NCBI GenBank assembly: GCA_048058975.1
Contig: JBLLNP010000004.1
Span: 1-64,000, forward strand
Source of the DNA: RHLJ01 sp048058975
GTDB taxonomy: Bacteria > Bacteroidota > Rhodothermia > Balneolales > Balneolaceae
Reading direction: 5' to 3'
Length of the DNA: 64,000 nucleotides
The position numbers were made by a program, and so were the translations under genes. The notes beneath the pieces were generated by a model that was given only the letters and a program-made list of their open reading frames with translations, was not told the DNA's origin and did no database searches. This document shows, in pieces, positions 52,569-61,766 of this stretch (the first letter of the stretch is position 1; every line of letters starts with the position of its first letter).

Positions 52569-53270
52569 TCAAACCCCCAAAGCTTCTTTTAGCACCTCAA
52601 AATCATCAAAGCATAAATCAGGGAGAATAGCTTCCAGCTCTGTTGGGTTGGATTTATACCAGGCCACTTTCCAGCCGGCTTTGAGCCCCCCTTTTACGTC
52701 GGATGTCATGGAATCACCTACATAGAGGATTTTATCTCTGGGAACACCCGCCAGTTCGGTAGAATGATCAAAGATTTTCGGATGTGGCTTCATCACTCCC
52801 ACTTCTTCGGAAATGACAATCTGACTGGTTGTTTCTTTAAAGCCAAATTGATCTATTTTCATCCATTGGGTTTCTGCAAAACCATTCGTGATGATTCCGG
52901 TTGGATATTTTTTTGCAATAGAATCATATGCTTCCTTTGCTCCATCAATCCACTCCCAATGATTCCGATAATAATTCATATACACCTTCCCTGCTTCATC
53001 ATAAAGCGATGCATCCACCCCAAGCTCTATAAAAGTCTCTTCAAACCTGCGCCGGTGCAAAATGTGGCGATCGATCTCCCCTCTTCCGTACTCTTCCCAT
53101 AATCCTTTATTGATGTTGTGATAACTTTCAATGAGCTGTTGCAGTGGGATGGAATGAAACACATCAAAATGTCGGTGAACATCAGCTAAGCCGTTTTGTT
53201 CTGCCTTTTTGTGATTAAGAAGAGTGTCATCTAAGTCAAAATAAATGAATTCAGGTTTGAGAACTGACAA
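52569..53270 (-). CDS. yjjG: YjjG-type HAD noncanonical pyrimidine nucleotidase
   Basis: A 233-residue HAD phosphatase: motif I FDLDDTLL (residues 11-18), motif II in GIITNGFAETQWMK, motif III lysine in GVMKPHPKIFD, and motif IV VGDSMTSDVKGG. This composition is the YjjG subgroup, which hydrolyses dUMP-like and modified pyrimidine nucleotides. The only reasonable start is a TTG at 53268-53270. Confidence 0.88.
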   Translation of the reverse strand: MSVLKPEFIYFDLDDTLLNHKKAEQNGLADVHRHFDVFHSIPLQQLIESYHNINKGLWEEYGRGEIDRHILHRRRFEETFIELGVDASLYDEAGKVYMNYYRNHWEWIDGAKEAYDSIAKKYPTGIITNGFAETQWMKIDQFGFKETTSQIVISEEVGVMKPHPKIFDHSTELAGVPRDKILYVGDSMTSDVKGGLKAGWKVAWYKSNPTELEAILPDLCFDDFEVLKEALGV

Positions 53271-53367
53271 TGGAACGGTTTTTGATTATTGTTGGATCAG
53301 ATTGAACATAAGTCAATTTGGCTCGTAGTAATGCGGGCGCAAAGTTAATCAACTAAATACAAAAAAG

Positions 53368-53958
53368 ATGAAGGGAAAAGTTTTAATCGGAATCGTAGTA
53401 ATTGTTCTTATCGCTTTTTATGGAATAAGCGTAAACAACAATCTCGTTGAAAGAGAGGAAAATGTGGAAAGCGCATGGGCACAGGTTGAAAATCAATATC
53501 AGCGCAGAGCGGATTTGATACCTAACCTGGTAAATACCGTTCGTGGTGCGGCTGACTTTGAGCAGGAAACATTAACTTCTGTAATTGAAGCACGAAGTCA
53601 GGCAACCTCGATCAACATTAGCGCTGATGATTTGAATGATCCTGCCAAACTTCAGCAATTTCAGCAAGCACAAGCCCAGCTAAGCGGAGCGTTGTCACGG
53701 CTGCTTGTAACTGTAGAACGCTATCCTGAATTAAAGGCTAATGCCAATTTCAGAGATCTACAGGCTCAGCTAGAAGGAACAGAAAACAGAATATCTACTG
53801 AAAGAAAGCGGTTCAATGATGCGGCTCAATCCTACAACACCTCTATCCGGAAATTTCCAACCAGCTTTTTTGCGGGTTTAGGTGGATTTGAACGAAAGGC
53901 ATATTTCGAAGCAGAGCAAGGCGCTGAACAGGCTCCTACGGTAGATTTCAATAATTAA
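53368..53958 (+). CDS. lemA: LemA family protein
   Basis: A 196-residue protein with a single N-terminal membrane helix (VLIGIVVIVLIAFYGI), then NLVEREENVESAWAQVENQYQRR, the LemA signature, and a coiled-coil helical bundle. Function unsettled; the gene often sits with TPM-domain genes, as here. It starts the lemA-TPM-TPM cluster. Confidence 0.92.
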   Translation: MKGKVLIGIVVIVLIAFYGISVNNNLVEREENVESAWAQVENQYQRRADLIPNLVNTVRGAADFEQETLTSVIEARSQATSINISADDLNDPAKLQQFQQAQAQLSGALSRLLVTVERYPELKANANFRDLQAQLEGTENRISTERKRFNDAAQSYNTSIRKFPTSFFAGLGGFERKAYFEAEQGAEQAPTVDFNN

Positions 53959-53963
53959 ATTAA

Positions 53964-54012
53964 CGACTACCGACCAATGACCTCCGACAAACGGTGGTCG
54001 TTGGTCCGTCGT
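53964..54012. repeat. Intergenic inverted repeat
   Basis: The left arm (CGACTACCGACCAATGACC) and the inverse of the right arm agree at about 15 of 18 positions across a 10-nt gap, giving a hairpin between lemA and the first TPM gene. There is no T run. It is of the small GTCGTTGGTC type and distinct from the 108-bp family. Confidence 0.6.
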
Positions 54013-54026
54013 CTATTGTAGTAACA

Positions 54027-54473
54027 ATGGCCAAATTCCTATCTAAAGAAGAAGAGAAAACAATTATCGCAGCAATTAAAGAAGCTGAGCGAAATACATC
54101 GGGAGAAGTTCGGGTACACATCGAACCACGTTGTAAGACTGAAGATCCGATTGAAAGAGCCAAAGAGGTTTTTGCAGAGCTGGGCATGTATAACACTGAG
54201 TTGCGGAATGGAGTTATTATTTACATAGCCCATAAAGATCATAAAATGGCGATTTGGGGTGGTAAAGGAATCCACGAAAAAGTCGGGCAAGCTTTTTGGG
54301 AAGAAGAAATTGCTTTAATGAGAAAATACTTCCAGGCTGATGATTACGAAAGTGGTTTGAGAGACGCCATTTTGATGGTTGGAGAAAAATTGAAAGAGTA
54401 TTTCCCATACCAAAAAGGCGATATAAACGAGCTTGATGATGAGATAAGCTATGGGGGAACTGATGAGAAATAA
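54027..54473 (+). CDS. TPM-domain protein (first)
   Basis: 148 residues from the ATG at 54027 (MAKFLSKEEEKTIIAAIK); an upstream in-frame start at 53994 lies in the hairpin. It is a cytoplasmic or peripheral TPM domain, with HIEPRCKTEDPIERAKEVF, VIIYIAHKDHKMAIWGGKGI and a helical end. TPM (YgcG-like) domains are associated with LemA. Function is not proven. Confidence 0.82.
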   Translation: MAKFLSKEEEKTIIAAIKEAERNTSGEVRVHIEPRCKTEDPIERAKEVFAELGMYNTELRNGVIIYIAHKDHKMAIWGGKGIHEKVGQAFWEEEIALMRKYFQADDYESGLRDAILMVGEKLKEYFPYQKGDINELDDEISYGGTDEK

Positions 54474-55392
54474 TTATCAATCCAGCATCTTTGCGAAGAA
54501 TCCAGCAAAGCAGATTCTGAAACAACCTTCTTTTTGGGACATTGAATCCGGAGATTGCTTCCTCGAAAAAGTAAAACGAGCAAGTTTTAAAACCAGACTC
54601 CTCGCAAAGACTGCCTTTATTGTAGGGTTGTTTTTCATACTTATTTCACCAGTTGCTGCCCAAAATTTTGATTTTCTACCTGATCGACCAACTGGAATGG
54701 TCAACGACTATGCCGATATGCTTACCTCCTCAGAAGAACAACGATTAGAACGCAAACTTATCAATTACAGGGATACAACAACGAATGTAATTGCTATAGC
54801 TATTCTTCAAAGCCTTGAAGGAAATTCTGTAGAAGAAGTTGGAACTGAGCTTTTCAATACATGGAGAATGTGGGAAGGCGATCGCTATAATGGAGTTTTG
54901 ATACTTATTTCTGAATCAGACAGAAAGATTCGGATTGAAGTTGGTTATGGACTCGAAGGCGCTATCCCCGACGTTATGGCTAATCGTATCATCAATGATA
55001 TTATTACACCTTCGTTTCGAAATCAGGATGTTTACTCAGGGCTTGATCGAGCTACCAGTGCCTTAATTCAATTAGCATCAGGAGAATTTGAAGGAAGCCC
55101 TGAAGGATTAGTACGATCGCAGGGCGATGAAGGGTTTCCAGTGGATGTTTTCATAATCATTATTGTGATTATTATTTTTATTGCTACCAAAGGTGGACGT
55201 GGAGGTCGGGGAAACAGAAAAAGAACATTTGGACCTGAAGATGTAGTTGAGGCCTTATTCTGGAGCCAGGTATTTGGCGGAGGTCGTAGCCGTGGAGGAG
55301 GATCAGGATTTGGCGGTGGCGGCGGATTCGGTGGTTTCTCTGGCGGAGGAGGATTTGGTTCCGGTGGCGGCGGTGCCAGCGGAGGTTGGTAA
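54463..55392 (+). CDS. TPM-domain protein with glycine-rich tail (YgcG-like)
   Basis: 309 residues. I use the ATG at 54463 (GGGGGAAC ribosome-binding stretch before it) over 54451; both overlap the previous gene. A charged N-terminal segment of about 45 residues precedes a hydrophobic signal or anchor (IVGLFFILISPVAAQ). Then comes a TPM domain, with GMVNDYADMLTSSEEQRLER, LLISESDRKIRIEVGYGLEG and NRIINDIITPSF. A membrane helix near 230 follows, and the end is a Gly/Ser-rich tail. Probably membrane-anchored and working with LemA. Confidence 0.85.
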   Translation: MRNNYQSSIFAKNPAKQILKQPSFWDIESGDCFLEKVKRASFKTRLLAKTAFIVGLFFILISPVAAQNFDFLPDRPTGMVNDYADMLTSSEEQRLERKLINYRDTTTNVIAIAILQSLEGNSVEEVGTELFNTWRMWEGDRYNGVLILISESDRKIRIEVGYGLEGAIPDVMANRIINDIITPSFRNQDVYSGLDRATSALIQLASGEFEGSPEGLVRSQGDEGFPVDVFIIIIVIIIFIATKGGRGGRGNRKRTFGPEDVVEALFWSQVFGGGRSRGGGSGFGGGGGFGGFSGGGGFGSGGGGASGGW

Positions 55393-55418
55393 ATTTTTAC
55401 TCAGACGGAAGCTCTAAA

Positions 55419-56633
55419 TTACAACGCTTGTTCTAAATCCTGAATAATATCCTCTGCATCTTCGATTCCAACTGCGAGCCGAACCAGACCATCGGTAATT
55501 CTAGCTTTTTCTCTAAGTTCAGGATCCATTACGGAATGAGTCATAGAAGCAGGATGCTGAATTAAAGTATCAACCGTACCCAGGCTTACTGCAAGTGTAC
55601 AAAGCTCTACCTTATTCATTAATCGTTCTCCGGAGGAATAACCTCCTTTTAACTCAAAAGAAATAACGCCGCCAAAGCCGTTTTCAAAGATTGAGTTTGA
55701 TAATTTGTACTGTGGGTGTGATTCCAATCCAGGATACCAAACTCTCTCAACAGCTTCATGAGATTCCAAAAACTTAGCCACCTGCATTCCGTTTTCTGCA
55801 TGTTTCTTCATTCTTAATGGCAACGTTTTCAATCCCTGGTACAACAAAAAAGCATCCTGTGGTCCTGAAATTCCCCCCATATTCTTCCTGAACTTTGAAA
55901 GGTTTATTTCCTCATTAAGCTCTTTCTTAAGAACAAGTGCTCCACCTATCACAGTACCCTGCCCTCCAATATATTTTGTAGTGGAATGTGCTATAATATC
56001 AGCACCGAGGCTAATGGGGCGTAAATGATAAGGTGTTGCAAAGGTATTATCTACCATTACTATTGCCCCGTGTTGATGAGCTATTTCTGAAATAGCGTGA
56101 ATGTCGCAGACCGTCATGGTTGGGTTAGCAATACTCTCCAAGTAAACCAATTTAGTATTTGGATTCTTTTTCAGCTCAATCTCTAACATAAAAGGATCAC
56201 TCAAATCTAGAAAAGAAGTCGAAATGCCCATCAATGGAGCTTCTTCTTTTAGAAATTGACTGGTACATCCATACAAAGCATCCTGAGCGATTACATGTCC
56301 ACCTAATGCCGATGAAATAATGGCTGTACTTATGGCAGCCATTCCACTTCCAAAAACCATCCCCTGGTATTGTTCAGGATTCGTAAGACCAAATGTTTCC
56401 AGCTCGCAAATCGCCCGTTCCAGCTGTTCAACTGTTGGATTTCCCAGCCTCGAATATACATGAGCTTCATTCTCACCCTGAAAAGCATCCCTGCCCTGCT
56501 GCACATTATCAAAAACAAATGTAGAGGTTTGGTATATAGGAGTAACGTGGGATCCGAATTGATCGGCTTCCTTTTTTCCTGCGTGAACTGCTGCAGAGTT
56601 AAAGCTGATGGGTTTTTTGCTAACTGTAATCAT
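55419..56633 (-). CDS. PLP-dependent methionine gamma-lyase-like enzyme
   Basis: A 404-residue trans-sulfuration enzyme. PLP contacts and substrate regions are VYSRLGNPTVEQLE, the Schiff-base lysine K220 in HSTTKYIGGQG, and the tyrosine in DALYGCTSQ. The LYGCT motif with C123 matches the reactive cysteine region of methionine gamma-lyase; cystathionine enzymes usually have glycine there. An Lrp-type gene precedes it in an ATG/stop overlap, the arrangement of mdeR-mdeA, which supports methionine catabolism. Cystathionine gamma-synthase remains possible. Confidence 0.85.
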   Translation of the reverse strand: MITVSKKPISFNSAAVHAGKKEADQFGSHVTPIYQTSTFVFDNVQQGRDAFQGENEAHVYSRLGNPTVEQLERAICELETFGLTNPEQYQGMVFGSGMAAISTAIISSALGGHVIAQDALYGCTSQFLKEEAPLMGISTSFLDLSDPFMLEIELKKNPNTKLVYLESIANPTMTVCDIHAISEIAHQHGAIVMVDNTFATPYHLRPISLGADIIAHSTTKYIGGQGTVIGGALVLKKELNEEINLSKFRKNMGGISGPQDAFLLYQGLKTLPLRMKKHAENGMQVAKFLESHEAVERVWYPGLESHPQYKLSNSIFENGFGGVISFELKGGYSSGERLMNKVELCTLAVSLGTVDTLIQHPASMTHSVMDPELREKARITDGLVRLAVGIEDAEDIIQDLEQAL

Positions 56634-57106
56634 TAGATTGGTATGTTTGATTCTTCTTTTATGGTGCTTAATACAATACTGGTACGAAGTCGCTGCACAT
56701 CAGGAAGGTTGGCAAGCTTAGATCGTAACAGCTGCTCAAAATCTTTGACATCTCTTGCTACGATATACAAGAGGAAATCTCCTTCTCCGGTTGTGTTATA
56801 ACAAGCTAGGATTTCCGGAATTGACTTAATTGCACTTGTAAACTCATCCAAAAGATTAAGCTGATGTATGCTAAGAGTTACTGAAACGAATGCACTGAAT
56901 CCTTTTCCGATGGATTCCTTATTTACAATTGCCGAGTAGCCTTCTATCACTTTCTGCTTCTCAAGCCGGCGAACCCGCTCAAGTGTGGGAGTAGTTGTAA
57001 GGTTTATCCTTTCCGATAACTCTTTATTCGATAACCTACCTTCCTTTTGCAGGATGCGGATTATCTTTTTATCAAATTCATCAAGTTTTATCTCTTCCAT
57101 ATTCAT
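56633..57106 (-). CDS. Lrp/AsnC family regulator of the adjacent lyase
   Basis: 157 residues, with a winged helix (KKIIRILQKEGRLSNKELSE, then TPTLERVRRLEKQKVIEGY) and a RAM domain (from ~65). It sits directly upstream of the lyase, overlapping it by one base, and is co-transcribed. An Lrp-box lies 60 bp before its start codon. Likely senses methionine or a related amino acid (inference). Confidence 0.92.
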   Translation of the reverse strand: MNMEEIKLDEFDKKIIRILQKEGRLSNKELSERINLTTTPTLERVRRLEKQKVIEGYSAIVNKESIGKGFSAFVSVTLSIHQLNLLDEFTSAIKSIPEILACYNTTGEGDFLLYIVARDVKDFEQLLRSKLANLPDVQRLRTSIVLSTIKEESNIPI

Positions 57107-57165
57107 CTATTATTCTTTAAATATTAACTATCATAGTTTTACCTATCAATACTAACCTAAAAATA

Positions 57166-57180
57166 TAGAATAATATTCTA
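57166..57180. promoter_or_regulatory. Lrp-type box upstream of the Lrp-lyase operon
   Basis: TAGAATAATATTCTA matches the known Lrp consensus YAGHAWATTWTDCTR at 14 of 15 positions and is a perfect 6-bp-arm palindrome around AAT. It lies 60 bp before the regulator's start codon, in the right place for autoregulation. Confidence 0.62.
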
Positions 57181-57208
57181 TGAATACTAATAATAAAGGA
57201 TATTAAAC

Positions 57209-57242
57209 TAAAAAAGCCCCGAATTAATCCTAATTCGGGGCT
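57209..57242 (-). terminator. Intrinsic terminator of the acyl-CoA dehydrogenase gene
   Basis: On the minus strand the 12-bp stem AGCCCCGAATTA/TAATTCGGGGCT with a 4-nt loop is followed by six T. Confidence 0.92.
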
Positions 57243-57273
57243 TAGTCATATTAACTCGAACTACCAATTACAA

Positions 57274-59766
57274 TTAAACTTGCTGGGTAACCTCTTCCGT
57301 GGTTAATCCCTTTCCTTTAGCAGATTTCGGAGTTTCATTCATGTACTCATCCTGAGTAAACTCATCCACCTGAATGGCGTCGTAGCGCGCATCTTCTGCT
57401 TTCCGTACAAGTACTGCCTCTTCTTTAGTTATAACTCCTTTCTCCAGAGCAGGATCAATCAGGTTTGGAACTGAGTCTTTTGGAATTTCCCGCTTTTTCA
57501 TCGCCACGTATATTTTCTTGTAAATAGGGGCTGCTTCGGTAATTAGGTTTAGTGTATGTTCATAACGACCTACTGCCTCAGACGGATCTGTTGGCACATA
57601 TGACCCATCCGTAATCCGATCACGTTGTTCTCCTACTGTTTGCATTGCTGAAGCTACTTTATGTCCCAGATCATCTGAAGGATAGGTGCCAATTGGGTTT
57701 AACCTGGACCACACACCAATCAAGCGAAACGCCCAACTTAATCCAGGCACCTGGATTTCTTTCAGAATTCCTTCAAACGCTTGCTGAATTTTGAAGAAAA
57801 TGTAATCCATCGCCCATTTGAAATAAATCTCGTCTTCCTTTCTTCGTCCCTCTGCTTCAAATCTTCGGAGTGTTGCTGCTGCTAAATACATGTGACTTAG
57901 TACATCTGCATACCTTCCGGCAATTTTCTCTTTCATTTTGAGCGCTCCTCCGTACGAGCCTAATGCGATATCTGCAAAGAAGGCAAAGGAAGCTGACGTC
58001 CATGCCAGTTTTTTGAAATACCTGGAAGAAGGACCACTTACCGGAGAACCAGCCAATCGCCCCCGAGTAACACTTAGCATGAAAGCACGGGCTTTATTTC
58101 TTCCCACGTGGCCGATATGTGCCCAGAAATTATTATCAAAAGCTTTGGCATCTCCTTCTGTGAGTGCTTTTATTTCATTTAAAGCATACGGATGACACCG
58201 AATCGCACCCTGTCCAAAAATCATCAACGTTCTGGTAAGAATGTTCGCTCCTTCTACAGTAATGGCAATTGGGAGAGAAACATATCCGTTAGCAAAAATA
58301 TTTCTTGGACCCCTGGAAATACCAGCTCCACCCACAATATCCATCGAGTCGTTGATAATCTCTCGCATCAGCTCGGTGAAATTATACTTCATTATCGCAG
58401 TAACCACAGCTGGCTTCGCGCCTTTGTCGAGTCCTCCGGTAGTATATTTTCGTGCTGCTTCCATAAAATAAGTATAGCCACCAATCCTGGCCATGGGTTC
58501 TTCAATTCCTTCAAACTTCCCAATATTCATTCCGAATTGTTTTCGGATCATTGCATAGGCACCCACAACTCTGGTTGCCATTTTTGCTCCACCCAGACTC
58601 TGAGCAGGAAGTGAAATTCCACGACCTACTGCCAATGATTCCATCAACATTCTCCAGCCATTACCAGCTCCTTCTTTTCCTCCGATTATTGCATCGATAG
58701 GAACCACAACATTGTGACCATGAGTTGGACAGTTGTAAAATGGCACTCCAAGCGGATCATGACGTTTACCAAGTACAACTCCCTTGGTATCTGATGGAAT
58801 CAATGCGCAGGTAATTCCCAGATCTTCACCTTTACCAAGCAGATTTTCGGGATCCCGAAGTTTAAAAGCTAATCCAAGAACTGTAGAGATTGCCGCTAAT
58901 GTGATATAACGTTTATTCCAGTTCAGCTTCAAATAAAGCTCACCATCTTCTGCTTTGAAAACTTCTCCATCGGAAGTCATCCCGCCAGCATCAGAACCGG
59001 CGTTTGGTTCGGTCAATGCAAAACATGGCATTTCAACACCTGCAGCAAGGCGGGGCAGATAATACTCTTTCTGTTTCTCGGTTCCATAATGCATTAATAA
59101 TTCTGCCGGACCGAGTGAATTTGGAACCATTACGGTGGTAGCAAGAGGTCCGCATCTGGAACCAAGCTTAGCCACAATGGCACTATGTGCCGTTGCAGAA
59201 AATTCGTGTCCTCCGTATTTCTTAGGAACAATCAATCCGAAGAATCCTTCTTTACGCATGTACTCCCAGGCGTCCTCATTAAAATCCTTCTTTACAAATA
59301 CATCCCAGTCGTTAACCATACTGCAAAGCGCTTCCACCTGATTATCCAAAAAATCCTGCTCATCTTTGGTTAACTCAGGATAGGGCTCTTGCAAAATTCG
59401 TTTAAAGTTGGGTTTACCTGAGAAAAGTTCACCATCCACCCAAACGGTACCTGCGTCAATAGCAGTTTGTTCAGTTTCTGAAATGGTTGGTAGAAAATTA
59501 AGAGCATCCAGCAATTTCATAATCGGAGCACTAATCAATGTTCTACGTATTGGTTTTACATTGAAAAGAAGAACCAAAGCTGTATATGTTATAAAAAGCC
59601 AGTTCGGTGCCTCCAAGCCGGCTAAGCCAAAAAATCCTGCAATAGCCCATAACCATAATGGAGCCCCAGTATAGGCGAAGCCAATTGCTAAAATCGCTGC
59701 CGCGCCAATTGATGCCCAAAGGGGCACTTCGTATAAAAATCCGAATAGTTCAGTAATTGCTTCCAT
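57274..59766 (-). CDS. fadE: Acyl-CoA dehydrogenase, FadE type
   Basis: The start is the ATG at 59764-59766, preceded by AAAGGAG at the right distance; an in-frame start at 59814 is less likely. 830 residues. Two N-terminal membrane helices are followed by an acyl-CoA dehydrogenase core, with FALTEPNAGSDAGGM near 248 and VGGAGISRGPRNIFANGY near 470, and a C-terminal FadE-type extension. It removes hydrogen from acyl-CoA in the first step of beta-oxidation. The TetR gene 10 bp upstream probably controls it. Confidence 0.93.
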   Translation of the reverse strand: MEAITELFGFLYEVPLWASIGAAAILAIGFAYTGAPLWLWAIAGFFGLAGLEAPNWLFITYTALVLLFNVKPIRRTLISAPIMKLLDALNFLPTISETEQTAIDAGTVWVDGELFSGKPNFKRILQEPYPELTKDEQDFLDNQVEALCSMVNDWDVFVKKDFNEDAWEYMRKEGFFGLIVPKKYGGHEFSATAHSAIVAKLGSRCGPLATTVMVPNSLGPAELLMHYGTEKQKEYYLPRLAAGVEMPCFALTEPNAGSDAGGMTSDGEVFKAEDGELYLKLNWNKRYITLAAISTVLGLAFKLRDPENLLGKGEDLGITCALIPSDTKGVVLGKRHDPLGVPFYNCPTHGHNVVVPIDAIIGGKEGAGNGWRMLMESLAVGRGISLPAQSLGGAKMATRVVGAYAMIRKQFGMNIGKFEGIEEPMARIGGYTYFMEAARKYTTGGLDKGAKPAVVTAIMKYNFTELMREIINDSMDIVGGAGISRGPRNIFANGYVSLPIAITVEGANILTRTLMIFGQGAIRCHPYALNEIKALTEGDAKAFDNNFWAHIGHVGRNKARAFMLSVTRGRLAGSPVSGPSSRYFKKLAWTSASFAFFADIALGSYGGALKMKEKIAGRYADVLSHMYLAAATLRRFEAEGRRKEDEIYFKWAMDYIFFKIQQAFEGILKEIQVPGLSWAFRLIGVWSRLNPIGTYPSDDLGHKVASAMQTVGEQRDRITDGSYVPTDPSEAVGRYEHTLNLITEAAPIYKKIYVAMKKREIPKDSVPNLIDPALEKGVITKEEAVLVRKAEDARYDAIQVDEFTQDEYMNETPKSAKGKGLTTEEVTQQV

Positions 59767-59776
59767 TGTTTCTCCT

Positions 59777-60379
59777 TTAATGCGTTGTAATCCTAACCAG
59801 AAATCCCTGAACAATTTGTTCGATGGATTCTTCTATGAACTTATCTCTGTTAATCCTGCTATCTAACCTTTGATTAAAAACAACTGAAATTACTCCGTGA
59901 AGTTGAGCCCATATTGAATAAGCGGCAATCATTGGTTCGTCGTGTTCCATCAACCCTTCTTCAGTACCAGTTCTTATAACCGATTCCAAAAGAGCATATC
60001 CCCTTCTGGCTTTTCTGAATTTCTCTTTTGGGTACCTGCTTACCTCGCTCGACAGAGCTATATAAATAACTTGGTATTTCTCTGGGTTCGATATTGCGAA
60101 GTTTACATATCCCCTTATGATTGCCTCAAATTTATCTATCGTAGCCAGTTTTTGAGCCGCACTACGTTCGATAGCAACGCTTAACTCTTCTACCGACTCT
60201 TCAATCAATGTATGTACGAGATGATCCTTATTCTCGAAATAGAGATAAATACTGGTAGCTGAGGCTCCAACTTCATTAGCAATTTTTCGCATAGATAGAG
60301 AATTATAACCCTTCGTAAATAAAAATCGGCGACTAGTGTCCAGTATTTTTTCTCGTAGTGATTTCTCTTCTTCGCTCAT
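59777..60379 (-). CDS. TetR/AcrR family regulator of the acyl-CoA dehydrogenase
   Basis: 200 residues. The N-terminal HTH is SLREKILDTSRRFLFTKGY and SMRKIANEVGASATSIYLYF (residues 7-50), followed by a helical ligand domain. It precedes the FadE-type gene in the same operon, with an operator-like palindrome before its start codon. Candidate ligand: an acyl-CoA, by context. Confidence 0.92.
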   Translation of the reverse strand: MSEEEKSLREKILDTSRRFLFTKGYNSLSMRKIANEVGASATSIYLYFENKDHLVHTLIEESVEELSVAIERSAAQKLATIDKFEAIIRGYVNFAISNPEKYQVIYIALSSEVSRYPKEKFRKARRGYALLESVIRTGTEEGLMEHDEPMIAAYSIWAQLHGVISVVFNQRLDSRINRDKFIEESIEQIVQGFLVRITTH

Positions 60380-60390
60380 TTCCAGAATTG

Positions 60391-60419
60391 GTTAACAGTG
60401 TTAACTTAACGAAGTTAAC
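60391..60419. promoter_or_regulatory. TetR-type operator upstream of the tetR-fadE operon
   Basis: GTTAACTT and AAGTTAAC are perfect 8-bp arms around 4 bases (60400-60419), and an additional GTTAAC lies at 60391-60396. It is 12-40 bp upstream of the regulator's start codon. Confidence 0.65.
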
Positions 60420-60462
60420 TAATCCTGATAGAAAATCAATAATAGTTTTTGGGTGTAATCTA

Positions 60463-61116
60463 TTAGAGTGAAAAAGAAAGAAAGCGAATGGTACGGCCTC
60501 TTTTCAAGTGCATACCTTCATAATAGGTTTGGATGGAAAGCTCTGGATCGGCAGGGTATTCTTTATACACATCAGCCACATCGCGATGTAAAGTCAAATC
60601 TTCCTTTCGAATTACCTCTTTAGTGAACTCGTACAGTTCGGGGCTGTCCGTCTTTAAGTTGATTGTTGCCCCTTTTTTAAGAAGAGGTCGATAAAGTTCC
60701 AGAAATTTAGGCGAGGTAAGTTTTTTTCGGTCCTTTTTCAGCTGAGGATCAGGAAATATGATCCAGATTTCATCCACCTCTTTCTCTGCAAAAAACTGAT
60801 CCAGATGATCGATGTACGCCCTGAAAAAGCGAATATTATCCAGCCCTTCCTCTCTTGCTTTGTTTGCTCCAACCCACATCCGGTTGCCCTTTATATCAAA
60901 TCCAACAAAGTTTTTTTCCTGGTGTAATTTTCCTAGTCCAATGGAATACTCTCCTTTTCCACACGCAAGTTCCAGCACAATGGGATTGCTATTTTTAAAG
61001 ATCTCTGAATTCCACGTTCCTTTGGGGAATGGGTTTTTGCTGTTGTAATCCGACCATTCGAACACATTTTTCATGGCTCGAATTTCCTCCATCCGCTGTT
61101 CCTTAATCTTGGGCAT
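60463..61116 (-). CDS. trmB: tRNA (guanine-N7-)-methyltransferase
   Basis: 217 residues. Methylates G46 of tRNA. The SAM motif is LELACGKGEYSIGLGK near 50. NFVGFDIKGNRMWVGANKA and WIIFPDPQLKKDRKKLTSPKF are the TrmB signatures. It is the last gene of a redoxin-pdxH-trmB run, one base after pdxH. Confidence 0.93.
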   Translation of the reverse strand: MPKIKEQRMEEIRAMKNVFEWSDYNSKNPFPKGTWNSEIFKNSNPIVLELACGKGEYSIGLGKLHQEKNFVGFDIKGNRMWVGANKAREEGLDNIRFFRAYIDHLDQFFAEKEVDEIWIIFPDPQLKKDRKKLTSPKFLELYRPLLKKGATINLKTDSPELYEFTKEVIRKEDLTLHRDVADVYKEYPADPELSIQTYYEGMHLKRGRTIRFLSFSL

Positions 61117-61117
61117 A

Positions 61118-61762
61118 TTAAGGTGAAAGCCTTTTAATCGACCACATTGATCCTTCTTTGGAATATACTATCCGGTCGTGAAGACGGCTTCTTCTGCCCT
61201 GCCAGAATTCAAAATAGTTTGGTGTTACTTTGTACCCGCCCCAGGTTTCCGGCATTGGAACATTACCTTCTTCGTACTTTTCTGCGAGAGTATTAAATTT
61301 TTCTTCCAGATAAGCTCTGTTTGGCACTTCCTTACTCTGATTGGATGCATGTGCTCCAATTTGGCTCAAATGCGGCCGGGTTTTAAAATAGGCTTCACTT
61401 TCTTCACGGGAAAGCTTTTCTGCTACCCCTTCAATACGAACCTGCCGTTCCAGTTCAATCCAAAAGAAGCATACGGCAATATTTGGATTTGCAGCAATTT
61501 CATCTCCCTTACTGCTCGCGTGATTGGTGAAAAAAGTAAATCCGCTTTCATCAAAACCTTTTAATAGTACAATACGATTGTAGGGTTTCCCATTTGAACC
61601 AACTGTAGCAAGCGACATCGCATTTGGTTCTTTCACTTCTGATTTGACGGCTTCAGCCAGCCAAACCTGAAACTGTGAAAAAGGATTTGTATTAACCTCA
61701 GATTCGTCTAATGAAAGTTGTGTGTATTCCTGCCTGATTTTCTGAAGATCAATATCTGCCAT
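61118..61762 (-). CDS. pdxH: Pyridoxamine 5'-phosphate oxidase
   Basis: 214 residues from the ATG at 61760-61762 (MADIDLQKIRQEYTQLSLDE), the family's usual start; an upstream in-frame start at 61843 lies within the redoxin gene. An FMN enzyme that makes PLP. Seen: GKPYNRIVLLKGFDESGFTF, FFWIELERQVRIEG and the C-terminal FWQGRRSRLHDRI, which binds the phosphate. PLP enzymes are common in this window. Confidence 0.93.
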   Translation of the reverse strand: MADIDLQKIRQEYTQLSLDESEVNTNPFSQFQVWLAEAVKSEVKEPNAMSLATVGSNGKPYNRIVLLKGFDESGFTFFTNHASSKGDEIAANPNIAVCFFWIELERQVRIEGVAEKLSREESEAYFKTRPHLSQIGAHASNQSKEVPNRAYLEEKFNTLAEKYEEGNVPMPETWGGYKVTPNYFEFWQGRRSRLHDRIVYSKEGSMWSIKRLSP

Positions 61763-61766
61763 CGTT

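Noticed and set aside
58192..58614. Antisense ORF of 140 aa over the acyl-CoA dehydrogenase
   Set aside because: Shadow frame of a conserved enzyme, without supporting signals.
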